Notes: generated from the sequence alone by a model not told the origin. Positions 26,110 to 38,400 are shown, numbered from the stretch's first letter. The stretch is 64,000 nt of DNA from Drosophila persimilis (GCF_003286085.1 NW_020825312.1:1302001-1366000); one strand, 5' to 3'. Numbers and translations are program-made.

Positions 26110-28946
26110 GGCACCGACCCACACACCCACGATAATGCACTAGGGTGAAGCGATACCGATGAGCAACAGAGATAGCAAGAGCAAATGAGAATCAACTTTT
26201 GCTGCAAAAACAAAATTAAACAAAAACAAAAAAAATTAAAAATCAATGCGCATTCTCTCCCTCTCTCTCTCTCTCTGCCCGGTGCCCGATGCCCCATGCC
26301 ATCCCATCCCACTAGTAGAATATTGCAAAATTAGTGCACAACAGCGCTGCCGGCGTCGACGGCGTTGCAAGCAGAGGGAAAAGTGGCACAGGGTCAACTG
26401 GCGACCCATTAGCACACTTTTCCACTAGAAGGCAGGCAGACGGCAGGGGATTGTAAGAGGAGGCAGACAGCGACGACTCCCCACCCCGCCCCTCACCGTC
26501 CCCTCACCGTCCCGTCTCGCCCAGACACTCTCAATGGCATTTTCTCATTCGAGCTAAGGTTAACAACAAATACAATGTACATGAAAAACAACAATAAAAT
26601 GGTCAAAGCAACAACAAAAATACTAAACAATGCAAAAAGAAAATAAAGAAGAAAAAAAAACAATTAAACATTTGTAATATGCATAATACATAAAACAAAT
26701 ACAGACTCGCTGCTTTAATGGTATAATGCTAGGCAGGTGAGGCACAGAAATATTTAAAAAATATTTTTTTATTGATATGCACGGAGGAGAGACTTTTTGA
26801 GATGGGGAAAATATGGCTTTTTGAGATGGGGAAAATCTGAAGAGGTTTTTTTTTAGAAGATGTATTTGCATTGAAAAGGTCATCTGTGGAAGCTCTTCAA
26901 AATGATCTTTAAATATCCCCAATATCTGTACCCCTTATTTAAAGCGATTTAGTACAAAATCTATTATTATTTTTATTATTCTTACGTTTATTATTAAATA
27001 AGTTCACACTGTGAGACCATTTCGACTTTTGTTCAAAGTTTACATTTGCAAAAAAAACTAAAAAAAAAAAATATCACAGTTTTAGGAGCTGTTTGTAGGA
27101 TTTTTGCTACACTATAGTCCGGTTCAAGGCAACTGGAAGTCTTCACATATCCCCTCAAGAAGGGGAGAAATTATGCAGTTTTTGGAAAGAAGAAAGAAGA
27201 AAAATGGGCAAAAAAACTAAGTTTAAGCCGTATGAAAGCTTAACAAAAACTTGTCGAAAATCTCATTGAGGGTCAACAAAATATGTGCCAGTATACTAAA
27301 TATATGACACCCAAGCTGACAGAAACACCAAATTGTTCCAGCTGTAGAGAAAAACCCCAGATCATCACAGAAATTCATAATTTGTATGTGAAAAGCATGA
27401 TAAACATTCCAGCTAATAGGAAAGCAACTAAACGGTATCAAAGATCAATATCTGTTCTGGTTTTGGGACCATATCTGCTAAATGAAATACTCATTTGTAT
27501 GCCTTTGATCCTTTCGGGAACTGAATCCATTAAGGTTTCATGCAGGGAATATACAAAAGCCGAATAAAACATGAATTGGAGCAGAAAATTGGGGACGAAA
27601 TTCCCGATGAGGTCTACCGTGAAAAATGCTATTCCACAAAGCTAATGGGGAAAGAAAGAAAGTTAATAATGAATATCTAAAGAATATACTTCACCCTAGC
27701 TTTTGTTTAATTTAAAAAGTAAGGTGCGTCAGAGATCCACATCAAACCAATATCAATTCTGAAAAAATTAAGCATATTTCAAACAATACAACTTTTGATA
27801 CATATCTATGTATCTATCAAATGTCCTTCCAAAGAATTTATAGCCAGCGGAAAGCCCCAAACATGTACATATATTATACTTATAACTATATGAAGTCCGT
27901 GAGAAATCATGGTTGTGTAATTCTACCTAATTTCAACGAAAAACCCATCAAAAGTTCAACAATTCATCAGACCAGAAAATCCCATTTAACAAAAAAAAAA
28001 AAAACACTAAACTGTGTGTTTCCATTGAAGGAAAAACATTCCTTTGCCAGGCCGCACGCTCCCCCCTAATTACTATTCACTTAGTTAAACAATTAGCGAA
28101 AAAAAAACAAACAACAAACAACAATCGACACCCCACGGCCCACGCCCGCCCCTTGAAGGCCCCCCTTACCAGCACCATCCATCCATCCATCCATCCAATC
28201 GCCTCCTTTAATTGCTTTCATTATCATTATCACGAGTATTGTTCGGTTGTTGTTGTTTGTTTCCATTGAATGGTTCTTGAGGGCAGGCGGCGACCAAAAC
28301 TTGATATTTCTATGCACTTTTGTTCAATGCTCCATCCTTGATTGCATTTACAAGATTTCTGTTTTGTGATCGCTTGACTAAGCCCCCCCCCTTCCCACCC
28401 CCCTATTTGCTGTGTCGGTGTGTCTGTGAGTGCGATTCCATTACAGCACTTGCGGTTTAGCAACCTTTACCGTGAGAAAGAATTAGAATTCAAATTCGAA
28501 ACAGAAACAGAAATACAAATAAAGCGAGTGTGAATGACCAAAGTGGAGGATAGAATTTGAGGGATTTCCACGCTTGCTTGGCCAAATTCTTGGCTAATTG
28601 ATTGACCAAGGTATGCCAAGTGTTTTTTGCTAAAAGAACACAACAATGGGCCGCCCACGAGAGCCAGGCCTGAGCAATCATTAAAGACCCCTGTATATCG
28701 CTGCAGGACAGGACTCGAGCCTACCCTTACCTATGCCCTTTGCCCCGAAATATCTGAATATCTGTTCTATAATTATCATAGGCCATAATAAGCACATAAT
28801 TGTTGATTAATTACCTAAATAAATGCCAGATCTGTCTGCAATCCTCACTCGTGCATTGTACGGGTTAAATATTGATTTAATCCAATTTGAATCCCCGCTT
28901 TCTCTTATTTTTGACCTTTAGTGAGCTTTAAGAACCAACGCCATCT

Positions 28947-29940
28947 GGGTCAGGTCAAGCCATAATTCATGGAAGCAAGCCTTCTTTAAAAACTACGAGT
29001 ATGCGAGTAAACCTGCCCCAATGCCGCTTCGCAATCCTTTTCCAAGGCCCAAGGCCGCCAGGGGAGGGAATCAGACAAAATGGCAGACGTAATTTGCATA
29101 TAGAATGACCTTGAACAGGTAGCAGAACAGAACCGAACAACAGCAGGCACACGCACACGCACACAAAGCGGGTGGGTGGGTGGTTGGGTGGATGGGGTGG
29201 CAAGGTCCTTGGGGCAGACTCTGGGTCTGGTCTGGCTAACTACGACAGCGCCAGCCTTCGCATTAATTTCGCGACCTTGCAGTGCATTCGACGATAGAAC
29301 CAGTATATGGATTACATACATATGTACATGCATTCTATATGCATTGTCAATGCCGTGCCCCAATTTGCTGCATTTTGCTATTTTATTTTTGCCATGCAAC
29401 AAGCTGCCGCTGCCGCTGCCGCTGCCGTCGCCGTCGCTGGCTCTGACTTTGACCCATTTAAATCCTTTGGGGCGCTAGCCATAGACGCAAGGCAGCGCCA
29501 GCCATCGCCAGCAGCGACGCGGCAATCTATGTCAATGTCAGCCGGCAAATGGCGGGCGGCAGCAGCGGCAACGGCAACGGCAGCGGCAACGCGGTGACTG
29601 CGAAATAAAAGCAACTGAGGCAGAACAGCAGCAGAGGAGCAGCAGCTACATAGACCGGAGAGTGTGTAAAAGAGAGACAGACAGACAGAGAGAGGTAGAG
29701 AGAGAGACAGAGAGAGAGAGAGAACGAGCACGCTGCCGCTGCGCTGATGCACACAATGACCTTCAAATTTCTATGCAATTTCGCTTTTTGTTTTTTCTCC
29801 TTGGGCCCAATCTCCAATATTAGAAAACGCAATGCAACGCGACGCGATTGAGTGCTGCGCTGCGCTGCGCTGTGCTGTGCTGCAACAACAAATTCACGCC
29901 TGAGCTTGACCCAAATTCTAATGCCCCAAACTGACCTTGC
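28947..29940. promoter_or_regulatory. candidate nuclear-receptor-bound element in the ftz-f1 intron
   Basis: Within 1 kb there are two perfect RORE-type sites on the minus strand (TAAATGGGTCA at 29450-29460 and AATTTGGGTCA at 29907-29917) and a perfect FTZ-F1-type TCAAGGTCA on the minus strand (29106-29114). There is also CCAAGGCCG (29049-29057, matches YCAAGGYCR), TGAAGGTCA and GCAAGGTCA on the minus strand (29757-29765, 29932-29940), and overlapping GGGTCA/AGGTCA half-sites at 28947-28957. The clustering is visible in the sequence; the enhancer role is an inference. Confidence 0.4.
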
Positions 29941-32213
29941 TCCATTTTCCCTCTCTCTCTTTCGCTCCGTCTCTGTCTCTGTCTCTGAGGATGAAAGAGT
30001 GTACAATTTAAGCTGCACTTTTGCGGGTTTTAGTTTTGTTTTTGTTTCTGATTGAAGGTTGCCAAGGAGGAGCGGTTGGGGTTGGGGCTGGGGCTGGGGC
30101 AGGGTGGTTCTTCTGACATTGCTGAATGTCAATAAAACACACACACACACACACATATATATATGCATTTACCACTGACTCAACAACTGCAACTTACAGA
30201 TACATTTACATATAAAAAGATACAGGCAGTATAAATGTGTATGCGTGCATCATCAACATTTGGCAGGCATCTGTCTGACTGTCTGTCTGTCTGTCCGTCT
30301 GTCTGTCGGTCTGGTCTGCCTCATTTGATTGCCGAACACGCATTGACATCACGATTTTGAGGCGAATATTTCTGCATTTGCATTCTGCGGATACCCTACA
30401 AGTGAGTGGAGGGTATATCGGCCCTCCCCAATCGGGCGTGACGCAAAATGTAACAACATTTTAAAGATATTAATCGAAACATGTAAAGAAAACATAAGTT
30501 TTGGGTCTTGGGTTACATAATTACAAAAAAAAAAACTCTGTGAGTCGTTCCAGACTTTTTGCATAAACATTTTTTTGCTTATATAAAAAAAAATATTGAA
30601 TTGTTAATTTTACAAGTTATTAAATGTTAACACTTCTACTGTTTCGTATTTCCTATATTCAACAAAAGTATATATCCACACCATTAGCCCAGATACTTTT
30701 TAGATAGTTAAATATGTTAGAGAGACTCTATTCTTAGAGGAGATATAGAAAAAGAGGGTATAATTAAAAAAAAATTCGAAAAAAATGAATAGATAATAGT
30801 TAAATAAAATAATATAACAATTGGCTAAAAATAAGTTGCACTTTTGCGGGTTTTTTTGTCGGTGAACTGCAATAAATTTAAAATATAAAATCGGGCCATA
30901 ATTATATGGAAATAAATGGTAATTTCCCATTATCCTCTCTGCACATATAGGCCTGTACCTTTGATAGAAAGAAAGGCTGAGGAAGGAGTAGACATTCGGC
31001 CGGAAGCATATGAGGTACAATTACAGAATGCATGGAACATACATCAACATATTGCTGATGATATTTCATCATTTGTAAGTACATAAAAATACAATTACTT
31101 TACGCTTAAACCTGAAGGGTTTTTTAAAGAAGATTTCAGTCACGTTTGCCGCTGGATTGATAATATTTCTGGAAGTATTGTAGAGGGTATTCGAGTTTCG
31201 TTTTCCCCAAACATCGGAAACCCAGAAAGTAGGTTAGTTGCATTTTGTTCTGTTTTTTGTTTTTTAAGACATTTCCAATGGATTTTTATGGCTGCATCCT
31301 ACGGCATGGAGTCGCGAGCCCCCCAAGGGGGTAGAAGGTAGTCGCTGGCGAGGGGCGTGGGGCGAGGGGCGGGGTAGGCATGCATATGCTTAAACTTAGC
31401 ATTGCACTTGGCACACAAAAAGATTCAAGATTCAAGATCCGAGATCCGAGACGAGCGACTGGAGTCGCGCGGAGGAGGAGGCCATTAGAGGGTAGTGTAA
31501 TGACAAGTTTGCGAAAACAGTCAAGGTTTTACTCGATTCAAACGGAATGCCAAACAAATGCGTCTAGAGATTACATCTTGGTTATCAATTGATATGCATC
31601 ATACACGTATTATATGAAGTATCGGGAATCTTAGGGTCGAACCACGTGTTCCTTCTGTATTCCTCGAACCAAGTCTGGCAGTACTTTAAGAGTATCTGCT
31701 GGGAGTCCTGTGACCTCCAGATACACACGGGGGAAAGCCTCGAGCCTTTGTAAATATATTCTTGAAATCAAATCCCAGTTTAGGGTTCTTAAAAATAAGC
31801 AACTAACAATATAAACCGTTTCTAATTATAACAAAATCCACTAAATTAAAGTCCACATTTTATAGAATATTTCAAGCATTTTACACTAATAATTTTAATT
31901 TTAACACTTTAAAAAAAAAACCCGATCTGTTGAATTCGTAGTTTTATTTTGTATTTATTATTATTTATATTATTTATGATTTTTAATCACTTCACTTTGT
32001 TTTATTTTCAATTTATTTTATTTAATTATCACTCCAAATTGGTTAAATTTTCCTTTGTTTTTCCTTTGTATTTATCCTTTTTCCTTTTTTCTGAAATCCG
32101 TAATTTTTATTAGCTCTGCAGACCTTTCGCAGAGCAACAGAATATTGCCAAAACACTTTTATATTGGAGTGGGGATTATCGCATATAGAATATTAGCTTA
32201 GATCTGGACTTAC

Positions 32214-33447
32214 CTCCGTGATCATCGATTTCCAGGCCGAACTCATCCTCCGAAACGGACTCATCATCGGAGCTGAGATTGGATCCACTGTGGTTGCCAC
32301 TTTGTTGCATGTGATGTTGCTGTTGCTGTTGCTGCTGCTGTTGCTGCTGATGCGTTGTACTGTGGTTCTCGTTCCCATTCCCGTTGGTTGATTGGGTGGC
32401 TTTGGGTGCAGCACAGGAGCTGGCAGCCAATTCCTCGATGCTGTGCAACGAGCTTCTTGTCTGATTGGCAGTGATTGTTGTTGTTGTTGTTGCTGCACCC
32501 GAACCGGAACCCGAGCCCGAGCCCGATCCTGATCCCGAACCTATTCCCACTCCTGCAATGGTTGTGGTGGTGCTTATGTGGCTATCATCCTTGGATGTGC
32601 CTTGCACATCGAAGTCCAGCAGCTGAGCGGTGTTCGAGGACAGGAAATTGGTGGTGGAAACGGACCCCGAATTGGTGGCACTCGCTGCCAGGGGCTTCAG
32701 CTGATGGTACTCTATGATGGAGCTGCTGGACAGCGTGGATTTCTGCAGCAGCGACGGATCGATGCATTCATTGGCTGTGCCCTGGGATGTTCGGTGGGAG
32801 AACAGGATGTTGGCAAATGAGGGAACGGTCACCGACTGGATGATGACTGATCCTCCGCTTCTCTGCCCCGATTGCGGAGCCCCTCCACCTGTGTGGCTGG
32901 TTCCGTTTTTAGCCTCCAAATTGTTGTTGTGGTTGTGGTTGATGCTGTTGTTTTGGGTGGTTGTTGTGGTTGTTGGAGTGGTGGAGCCCATTAGGATCAT
33001 GTTGCTATTGCTATGGGGATTGGGACTGGCCACAAAGAAGCGATCGCAGAGGCCGCTCAGGGAGATGCCACCATCCAATTGGCTGCCATCAAAGTTATCT
33101 GTGGCTATTGCTGCCGCCGCCGCTGCTGCCTCTGCTCCGTCGGATGCTGCAGTTGCACCATTGCTGCTGCTGGTGGCAGTATTATCCTTTTGCTGCAGCT
33201 GCAGCTGCGAATAGCTGAGGAACGGCAGCATGGGACTACTTCCCGCCGCCAGCATCTGATCCTTGTGATGGTGGGCCATGAGATGTTGTTGTTGTTGCTG
33301 CTGCTGCTGCTGCTGTTGCTGTTGATGCTGCTGATGCAGGTGATGATGATGGCTGCTGCTTGTTGTGGCCTCTGTGACTGCTGCTGTCGCATAGTTGCTG
33401 CTGCTGCTGGTGCTCTCCGCCAGCAAAGGTACATTGAAGGTGTCCAT
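32214..33447 (-). CDS. ftz-f1: ftz-f1, alpha-specific first coding exon
   Basis: This exon encodes the N-terminus of the maternal/early alpha isoform. The ATG at 33447 is followed by MDTFNVPLLAES, which matches alpha FTZ-F1 as I remember it. It runs 411 codons plus one base to a GTAAGT donor (32208-32213). It is rich in His/Gln runs, Ser, Thr and Asn, has a Gly-Ser repeat near residues 310-320, and ends in an acidic segment (SSDDESVSEDEFGLEIDD) that may act in transactivation. Phase 1 at the donor fits the acceptor at 4377. The joined frame (1234 + 525 nt) again ends in phase 1 at 3853, as in the beta form. The exon has a likely upstream acceptor (TTTGTCTTTGCAG, exon start 33613), leaving about 166 bp of 5' leader before the ATG. 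No domain of known fold is visible; function in the alpha isoform is known from the family, not from this sequence. Confidence 0.92.
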
Positions 33448-33613
33448 CTTATACAGGAGGTGGGTATATTATCTTCTTTCTATATATCTAGTATATATGG
33501 TATAACTTGTATTTTTGTACGTTTCGTTGTGATGTGTATTGTTGCTGGATTGGTGATTGGTGGCAGGTAACGGTAGTAGAATTATTTTTATAATTTCTTA
33601 CACTTAAAAGAAC

Positions 33614-34650
33614 CTGCAAAGACAAAAAAAAAACACAAATCAGAAATCAGGAAATATGCATTTACCGCAGCCAGACAACGCAAGGTCAAGTTGAAGGTCA
33701 TGTTCTTCTGTGCAATGCGTGCATGTGTGTATGTAGGTCAAGGACAAACCCAACTGTATTCGAAAGCATGTCAAGGTCAACTCTTTACAGCCCAAAGCTT
33801 TGCGAGCTTTTTCCTGTGAGCTTTCTGCGAGATTTCTTTCGATTGCCCAAACTGAATGTTTGAAACCCTTTTCCAAAGGAATATATTACGAAATGTACGG
33901 GACAAAATAGTAACGCTAATCATTAAATATAAATACATTTGACCCAAATACAAGGCAGAGCTTTTAGTTGGTATTTTTGTCCTTTAACCTTTTCCCTTTT
34001 TCATAGCTCCTAGTTCCCAGATCATTAATAATGAATTAAGTTATGACAATGTCAGGAAAGGACACTTCGAATCAAGAATTTAATCAATATCTATTTGAAC
34101 TGAATTAAGTGTCTAATTAACGGGACTCCCTCTCCACGCGATCCGTAGGAGGGGTCTGAAAAAGGGAGAACGAGAACGAACCCTTCCCATGGGCGACCCT
34201 AGGGTTAGTCCCACCCCAGAAAGCTTGTGTTTTTCTCTTGTTTTTTCTCATGAAATGGGACCCTTTTCTACCGACAGTTCCCAAAGTTAAGATCCATTTA
34301 ACTTTAGTTATTACTTTCGTGTCTGGTTCTTCCCCCCCTTTGGAAACACTTTTCCACTTCATAAAACCGAAAAACTGGTAATCCCCCCACTCTGACGAAA
34401 CTTGAATATGTAAAGTATGTATTTATGTATTTATGTATGTAACTTTAATTAACTTTATTCGACTTTTGAGTTACTTCTTATTCGTTTCGTTGGGTTTCGT
34501 GTTCGGAGATCCCCCCTAACCAATCCCATTCAACCCCTGTGCGGGTTCTCGCCCAACTAGACAAAAGACCTGACAGACGGACAGCTTTGGAGGGGGGAAG
34601 GGGATTGGAGTTCTAGAGGAAACTAGTGGGGAAGAGGGACGTGGACTCAC
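33614..34650 (-). other. ftz-f1: short 5' intron of ftz-f1 alpha
   Basis: This is the stretch between a strong minus-strand donor (GTGAGT, 34645-34650) and the acceptor TTTGCAG just before 33613. No coding sequence is seen. It contains the half-site cluster at 33680-33950. The donor-acceptor pairing is inferred from splice signals only. Confidence 0.5.
33680..33950. promoter_or_regulatory. nuclear-receptor half-site cluster 70-340 bp upstream of the ftz-f1 alpha exon
   Basis: Four AGGTCA half-sites share the plus strand: GCAAGGTCA (33680-33688), TGAAGGTCA (33692-33700), TATGTAGGTCA (33730-33740, perfect RORE) and TCAAGGTCA (33771-33779, perfect FTZ-F1 site). A further perfect RORE lies on the minus strand, TATTTGGGTCA (33940-33950). 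Spacing does not form classical direct repeats, which suits monomer-binding receptors such as FTZ-F1, Hr39, DHR3 or E75. The regulatory role is an inference. Confidence 0.45.
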
Positions 34651-36460
34651 CTTTCATGCAGCTGACGTTGACGTTGACGTTGACGCTGACTGCGACACGT
34701 TCTCGTTCCTTCGTTTTGGCTTCTGCGCATGCGCCCGGTTTCCAGCTATGATTCCAAGACGATCGCAGAGAAGAGAAGAAGGAGAAGAAGCAGCGCTGGA
34801 AGCTGCCGCCTCTTTGTTGTCTGGTTGGGTCTCGCTCTCTCGCCCGCTCTCCTTAGCTCTCTTTGGGCATACAAAAACCAGTTGGAACCGAAAGCAAAAG
34901 TTCTATTATTATGTCTTGGACTTTTGTTGGTTTTCGCTTTTGTTTCTCTCTCTCTCTTTCTCTCTGTGTGTCTCTCTATTTTGTTGTCGGTCCTCCGCTT
35001 CACATGGGAATTCGTGGAGAAGGCGAATTTATAATTCGCAAAACAAAGCTTGCGTGTGATTCATAATGCTGTCTCCCTTTCGGCGGATCGATCTCTCGCT
35101 CACTCCCTCTCCACTCGGTGTATCTCTTCCTCTCTCGCTCTGGTTCTGCCACGGCCTGCAGCAACAGTTTCCGCCTGTGCGAGCAGCTGCTGCTGCTGCT
35201 GCTGCTGCTGCGACGACGACGACGACAACGGAGGCAACGACGAAAGCTTTTTTAGCATATTTTTTGCGCCCCCCTCACACAGACACCAGGCCCAGACGCG
35301 GACACGCACACACACACAGCCAGCGACGCCGAACGCATTTGCGATTTTATTTTTTTTGTGTTGTTCTCACTATTCGTTCTTTTTTTTGTGCGCTACTGCG
35401 CCAGTTCTCGCGATTCTCTTGCTATTCGCTGGCTTGTTTCGCCTATTTCCTCTTTCGCCTGGTCTTTCTCACATCGAATTTTGGTTTTTGGGAGGAACGC
35501 ACACACAACGGAGGACAGGCGAGAATGAAATTATTGCAATGGGAAATAGGAAACTCTTCTTGCACAATCGTCGCACGCGCGCAACAAGCGAAAAGCTCGG
35601 TACATATAAATTGCAATTCCTATTACACACACAGCACAGTTTTCTGTGTGGGTACACACACAGGCACCAGGCACACACAGATAGAGATATAGAGGGGAAC
35701 TTGTTGTTGCGTTTACTTTTACGGAGCGGGGGCAGGGGCTGCTGCCTGGCTGCTAATTTTTTGTTGCTGCTTGCTGCTCCAATTCTATGACACAACAACA
35801 GCGCTATCTATCGCCTTGCCTCATTCTGTGATAATTTCATAAAAATTGCACATTAGCAGCAGAAAACACACAGCGAGAACCCGAGGAACACAGCACGATG
35901 GGGCACAACACAGTCCGTCCACTCCACTCCCGTTATGGACACATGGAGAATTATTTTATACACAGACTAGCGCTCGATTGTTGAGAGTTCTTTTCGCACC
36001 ATTTACTTTCACTTTAATCTCTATTTTGCACTCTCCCTCTCATTTGGTTTGTGGTTTATTTTTTATTTTTCGGGAAAAACTATTCACGGAGCCGCGCACA
36101 ACGCACGCAAAAAATTAGGTCTGTAGGCCAACACGCAAACGGGAACACAGTAAAGAGTAGCAAAAGTTGTTGGCGTAGGTAGAAGAAGACGGAAAGCCCT
36201 CGCATAGTGTGTGTGTGTGCGCGCGCGTATGTGGATCTCCGGAGAGTAGCGGGGCCAAGGACAGCAGCAGCAACGAATTTATTCTTGGCCTTTAAACGTG
36301 CATTTGAAGAACAAGGACGGCAATCATATGAAAGCAGCGAAGCTTTCAGCTCAAAGCTCGCTCATGCATACAATCGCACACACACAAGCACGAAAGAGAG
36401 GCCAGCATGTGAGTGAGCTGAGAGAACTTTTATCGCTTGCCCAATGGGCGCCAACTGATA
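34651..36460 (-). promoter_or_regulatory. ftz-f1: probable non-coding first exon and promoter region of ftz-f1 alpha
   Basis: The donor CTGCATGAAAG followed by GTGAGT places an exon end at 34651. Above it the DNA is GC-richer and simple-sequence-rich (CT tract 34948-34968, CAG/GCTGCT run 35185-35212, GT tract 36208-36226), as is usual near fly promoters. An initiator-like TCAGTT on the minus strand at 36458-36453 is one candidate start. No open frame here has complexity typical of a protein. The exact transcription start is not determinable by eye. Confidence 0.35.
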
Positions 36461-38400
36461 TCGGTGTGTTATCGAATTTGAACTCGTGCTTTGTTCGAGC
36501 ATGAACATATTTTTGTACCTAAAGAACACCGTTCTATAAAAACTCATATATGTAACAGACAGTCGATCGCTAAATTTAAGTGAAGAAAATACATAAAGTA
36601 GAATATTTATGACGAGAATAGTCGTACATCCGGAGAAAAAAATGTGTAAAACCATTAAAAATTTCGTAGAAATTAAAATTAAACATTTGTTTGTACTGGA
36701 TATAGTACTAATGATCCGATCTGATCCAAATTCTGAAATTTGGTAGATATAGTCGTTCTCTATGATTCTGCGATTTCTCTTAGGCAGATTTTCGTCCTGG
36801 GGCGGAAGAGGTGTTTACAAATTTCCAAACAAAAACACAAACACAGTCTTTGAGATCTAGGCGATCATCGGGACGGACAGACATGACTATATCGACTCGG
36901 CTATTAATGCTGATCAGGAATTTATGTACTTTATGGGGTCGCAAACGCTTCCTTCTGGGTTTTACGCACATTCACAACAAATGTAGTGCATCCGTATACT
37001 CTTCGAGTACCGGGTATAATAATCTCGTGTCCCGGTTTTTGTGGTCCAACTCCTCCCAAACAGCTCTACCGATTTTTATGAATTTTTATTGAATATAGTT
37101 TATAAATTATTTTTCATTTTCCTACCACAACCATTTCTTAAGGGGGATTCTATTAATTTTGTATTAAAAAAGTCCAAGAATCTCAATCACAAGAGGCACA
37201 AGGTGAACGAAATCAACAAAGACAGCGCAGGTGCGTTATGGACTGTCACAGAGAAAATGGCAGACAACGCCAACAAGTACATCGAGCATGTACATCCGCT
37301 TCGTTTCTTCTTCTATGAGCCAAATATTGAATAATCCGCTCATCGGAAAGTACTGATTGATGCTATAGACTAGGGTGTACCCAGGGGACGGCAGGGGTGG
37401 TCAGCTGGCCTTTCCTTCAGCATGTTTATTAGTAGAAATACTTTCCCCCTTCTCTTGGCTATGGACAAAGAATGCCCGCATTTTCATGCGCTCAAAGTCG
37501 AACATGAGTCAGAGGGTATGTGTTGCGCATCAGGAAAAGAGCCATTACCTGAAATCCAGATTCAAACCTGTTCCTGAAGTCCATTCGCATATTCGTGCTT
37601 CCAAATGGCATCGTTTGGAGCAACAGAAATAGTTCACAATACTGAACCAAATGATTATACGGGTCAGCTAGTAGGTGTATATAGTCCCAGGTCAGACCAG
37701 ACTGCCTGATCGCTCTAAGAGATTGAAAGAACCATGAAATTCCTGTGCCTCCCTTCTCAGAGTAGTGTATTTTCTACATAATTCTGAAGGTCCGTTCTGT
37801 CCTCATTACATTTCTGATGAAAAACCATCCAAATATTAACTCTATCCCATAGGGACTGACCCAAAATTGAATAAAGTGTTGCACCTACAATACCAAATGC
37901 TGTGCTGTAATATTAGAGTTCTTGGGCCGGATCCTGACTTACGTTTGGGATCCCTTGGGAAATGGTCTGACATTGAGTTTTAGATAGACCTAAAAACTTA
38001 AAGAACACTCCCCTATTTCTCACAACATGCGGGGCATGGGGGAGATACGTATTGTCCTATAAATTAAGCGATCTAATGACAATCCCCGGCTATTCTTTTG
38101 GTAATGGTACATCCATACCACACCATACATCGGGAAAACTCAACAGAACCGCTTTGAATATTCTAAATAAATACATATGTGATATATTGTGTTACACGAC
38201 GTGTTTTCTAGCGGAGCTTATTTAGTCTCAAATGTAGATCCAGTGGGTTTTTATTTCCCATGCTTTTTGGGAAAATATTTCAATAAGTTATATTAAAATC
38301 AGGTTAAGAATAAATGTAGTTTTTGATGTGTGTTTACTGGGATTTATCTTTTTTCTTTAACAAAAGAAACACAAAACATTTTCAAATTGCCAAAAATTCA
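36461..38400. other. intergenic region between ftz-f1 and the BCOR homologue
   Basis: Apart from the dispersed repeat at 36710-37020 I see no recognisable gene. The stretch 37040-37700 has features often seen in decayed helitron or other transposon DNA (CCAAACAGCTCTACCGATTT near 37055; ACGGGTCAGCTAGTA near 37660), and two open frames there (about 95 and 85 codons) do not resemble a known protein. The BCOR transcript probably ends near 38.4 kb. Confidence 0.5.
36710..37020 (+). repeat. dispersed fly repeat remnant
   Basis: The stretch includes GGTAGATATAGTCGTTCTC, GGACGGACAGACATGACTAT, ATCGACTCGGCTATTAATGC, TACTTTATGGGGTCG, AAACGCTTCCTTCTGGG and the end CGAGTACCGGGTATAAT. This ordered set is very common between Drosophila genes and I recognise it as a high-copy repeat, but I cannot name the family with confidence. 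It has no intact coding potential. Confidence 0.65.

Larger units (their letters stand above)
23165..32213 (-). other. ftz-f1: ftz-f1 alpha intron, right part
   Basis: This is 9 kb without a supported exon. It includes GA/CT tracts (24130-24170, 26257-26278, 29670-29725), CA runs (24693-24711, 30137-30155), a CCCCTA array (26073-26109), dispersed-repeat fragments bounded by ATACCC and GGGTAT (about 23888-24030, 30391-30415), a degenerate A/T-rich tract of possible transposon origin (26700-28060) and a nuclear-receptor half-site cluster (28947-29940). A 124 bp exon-like open stretch on the plus strand (30951-31074) is discussed in the findings. Confidence 0.6.
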
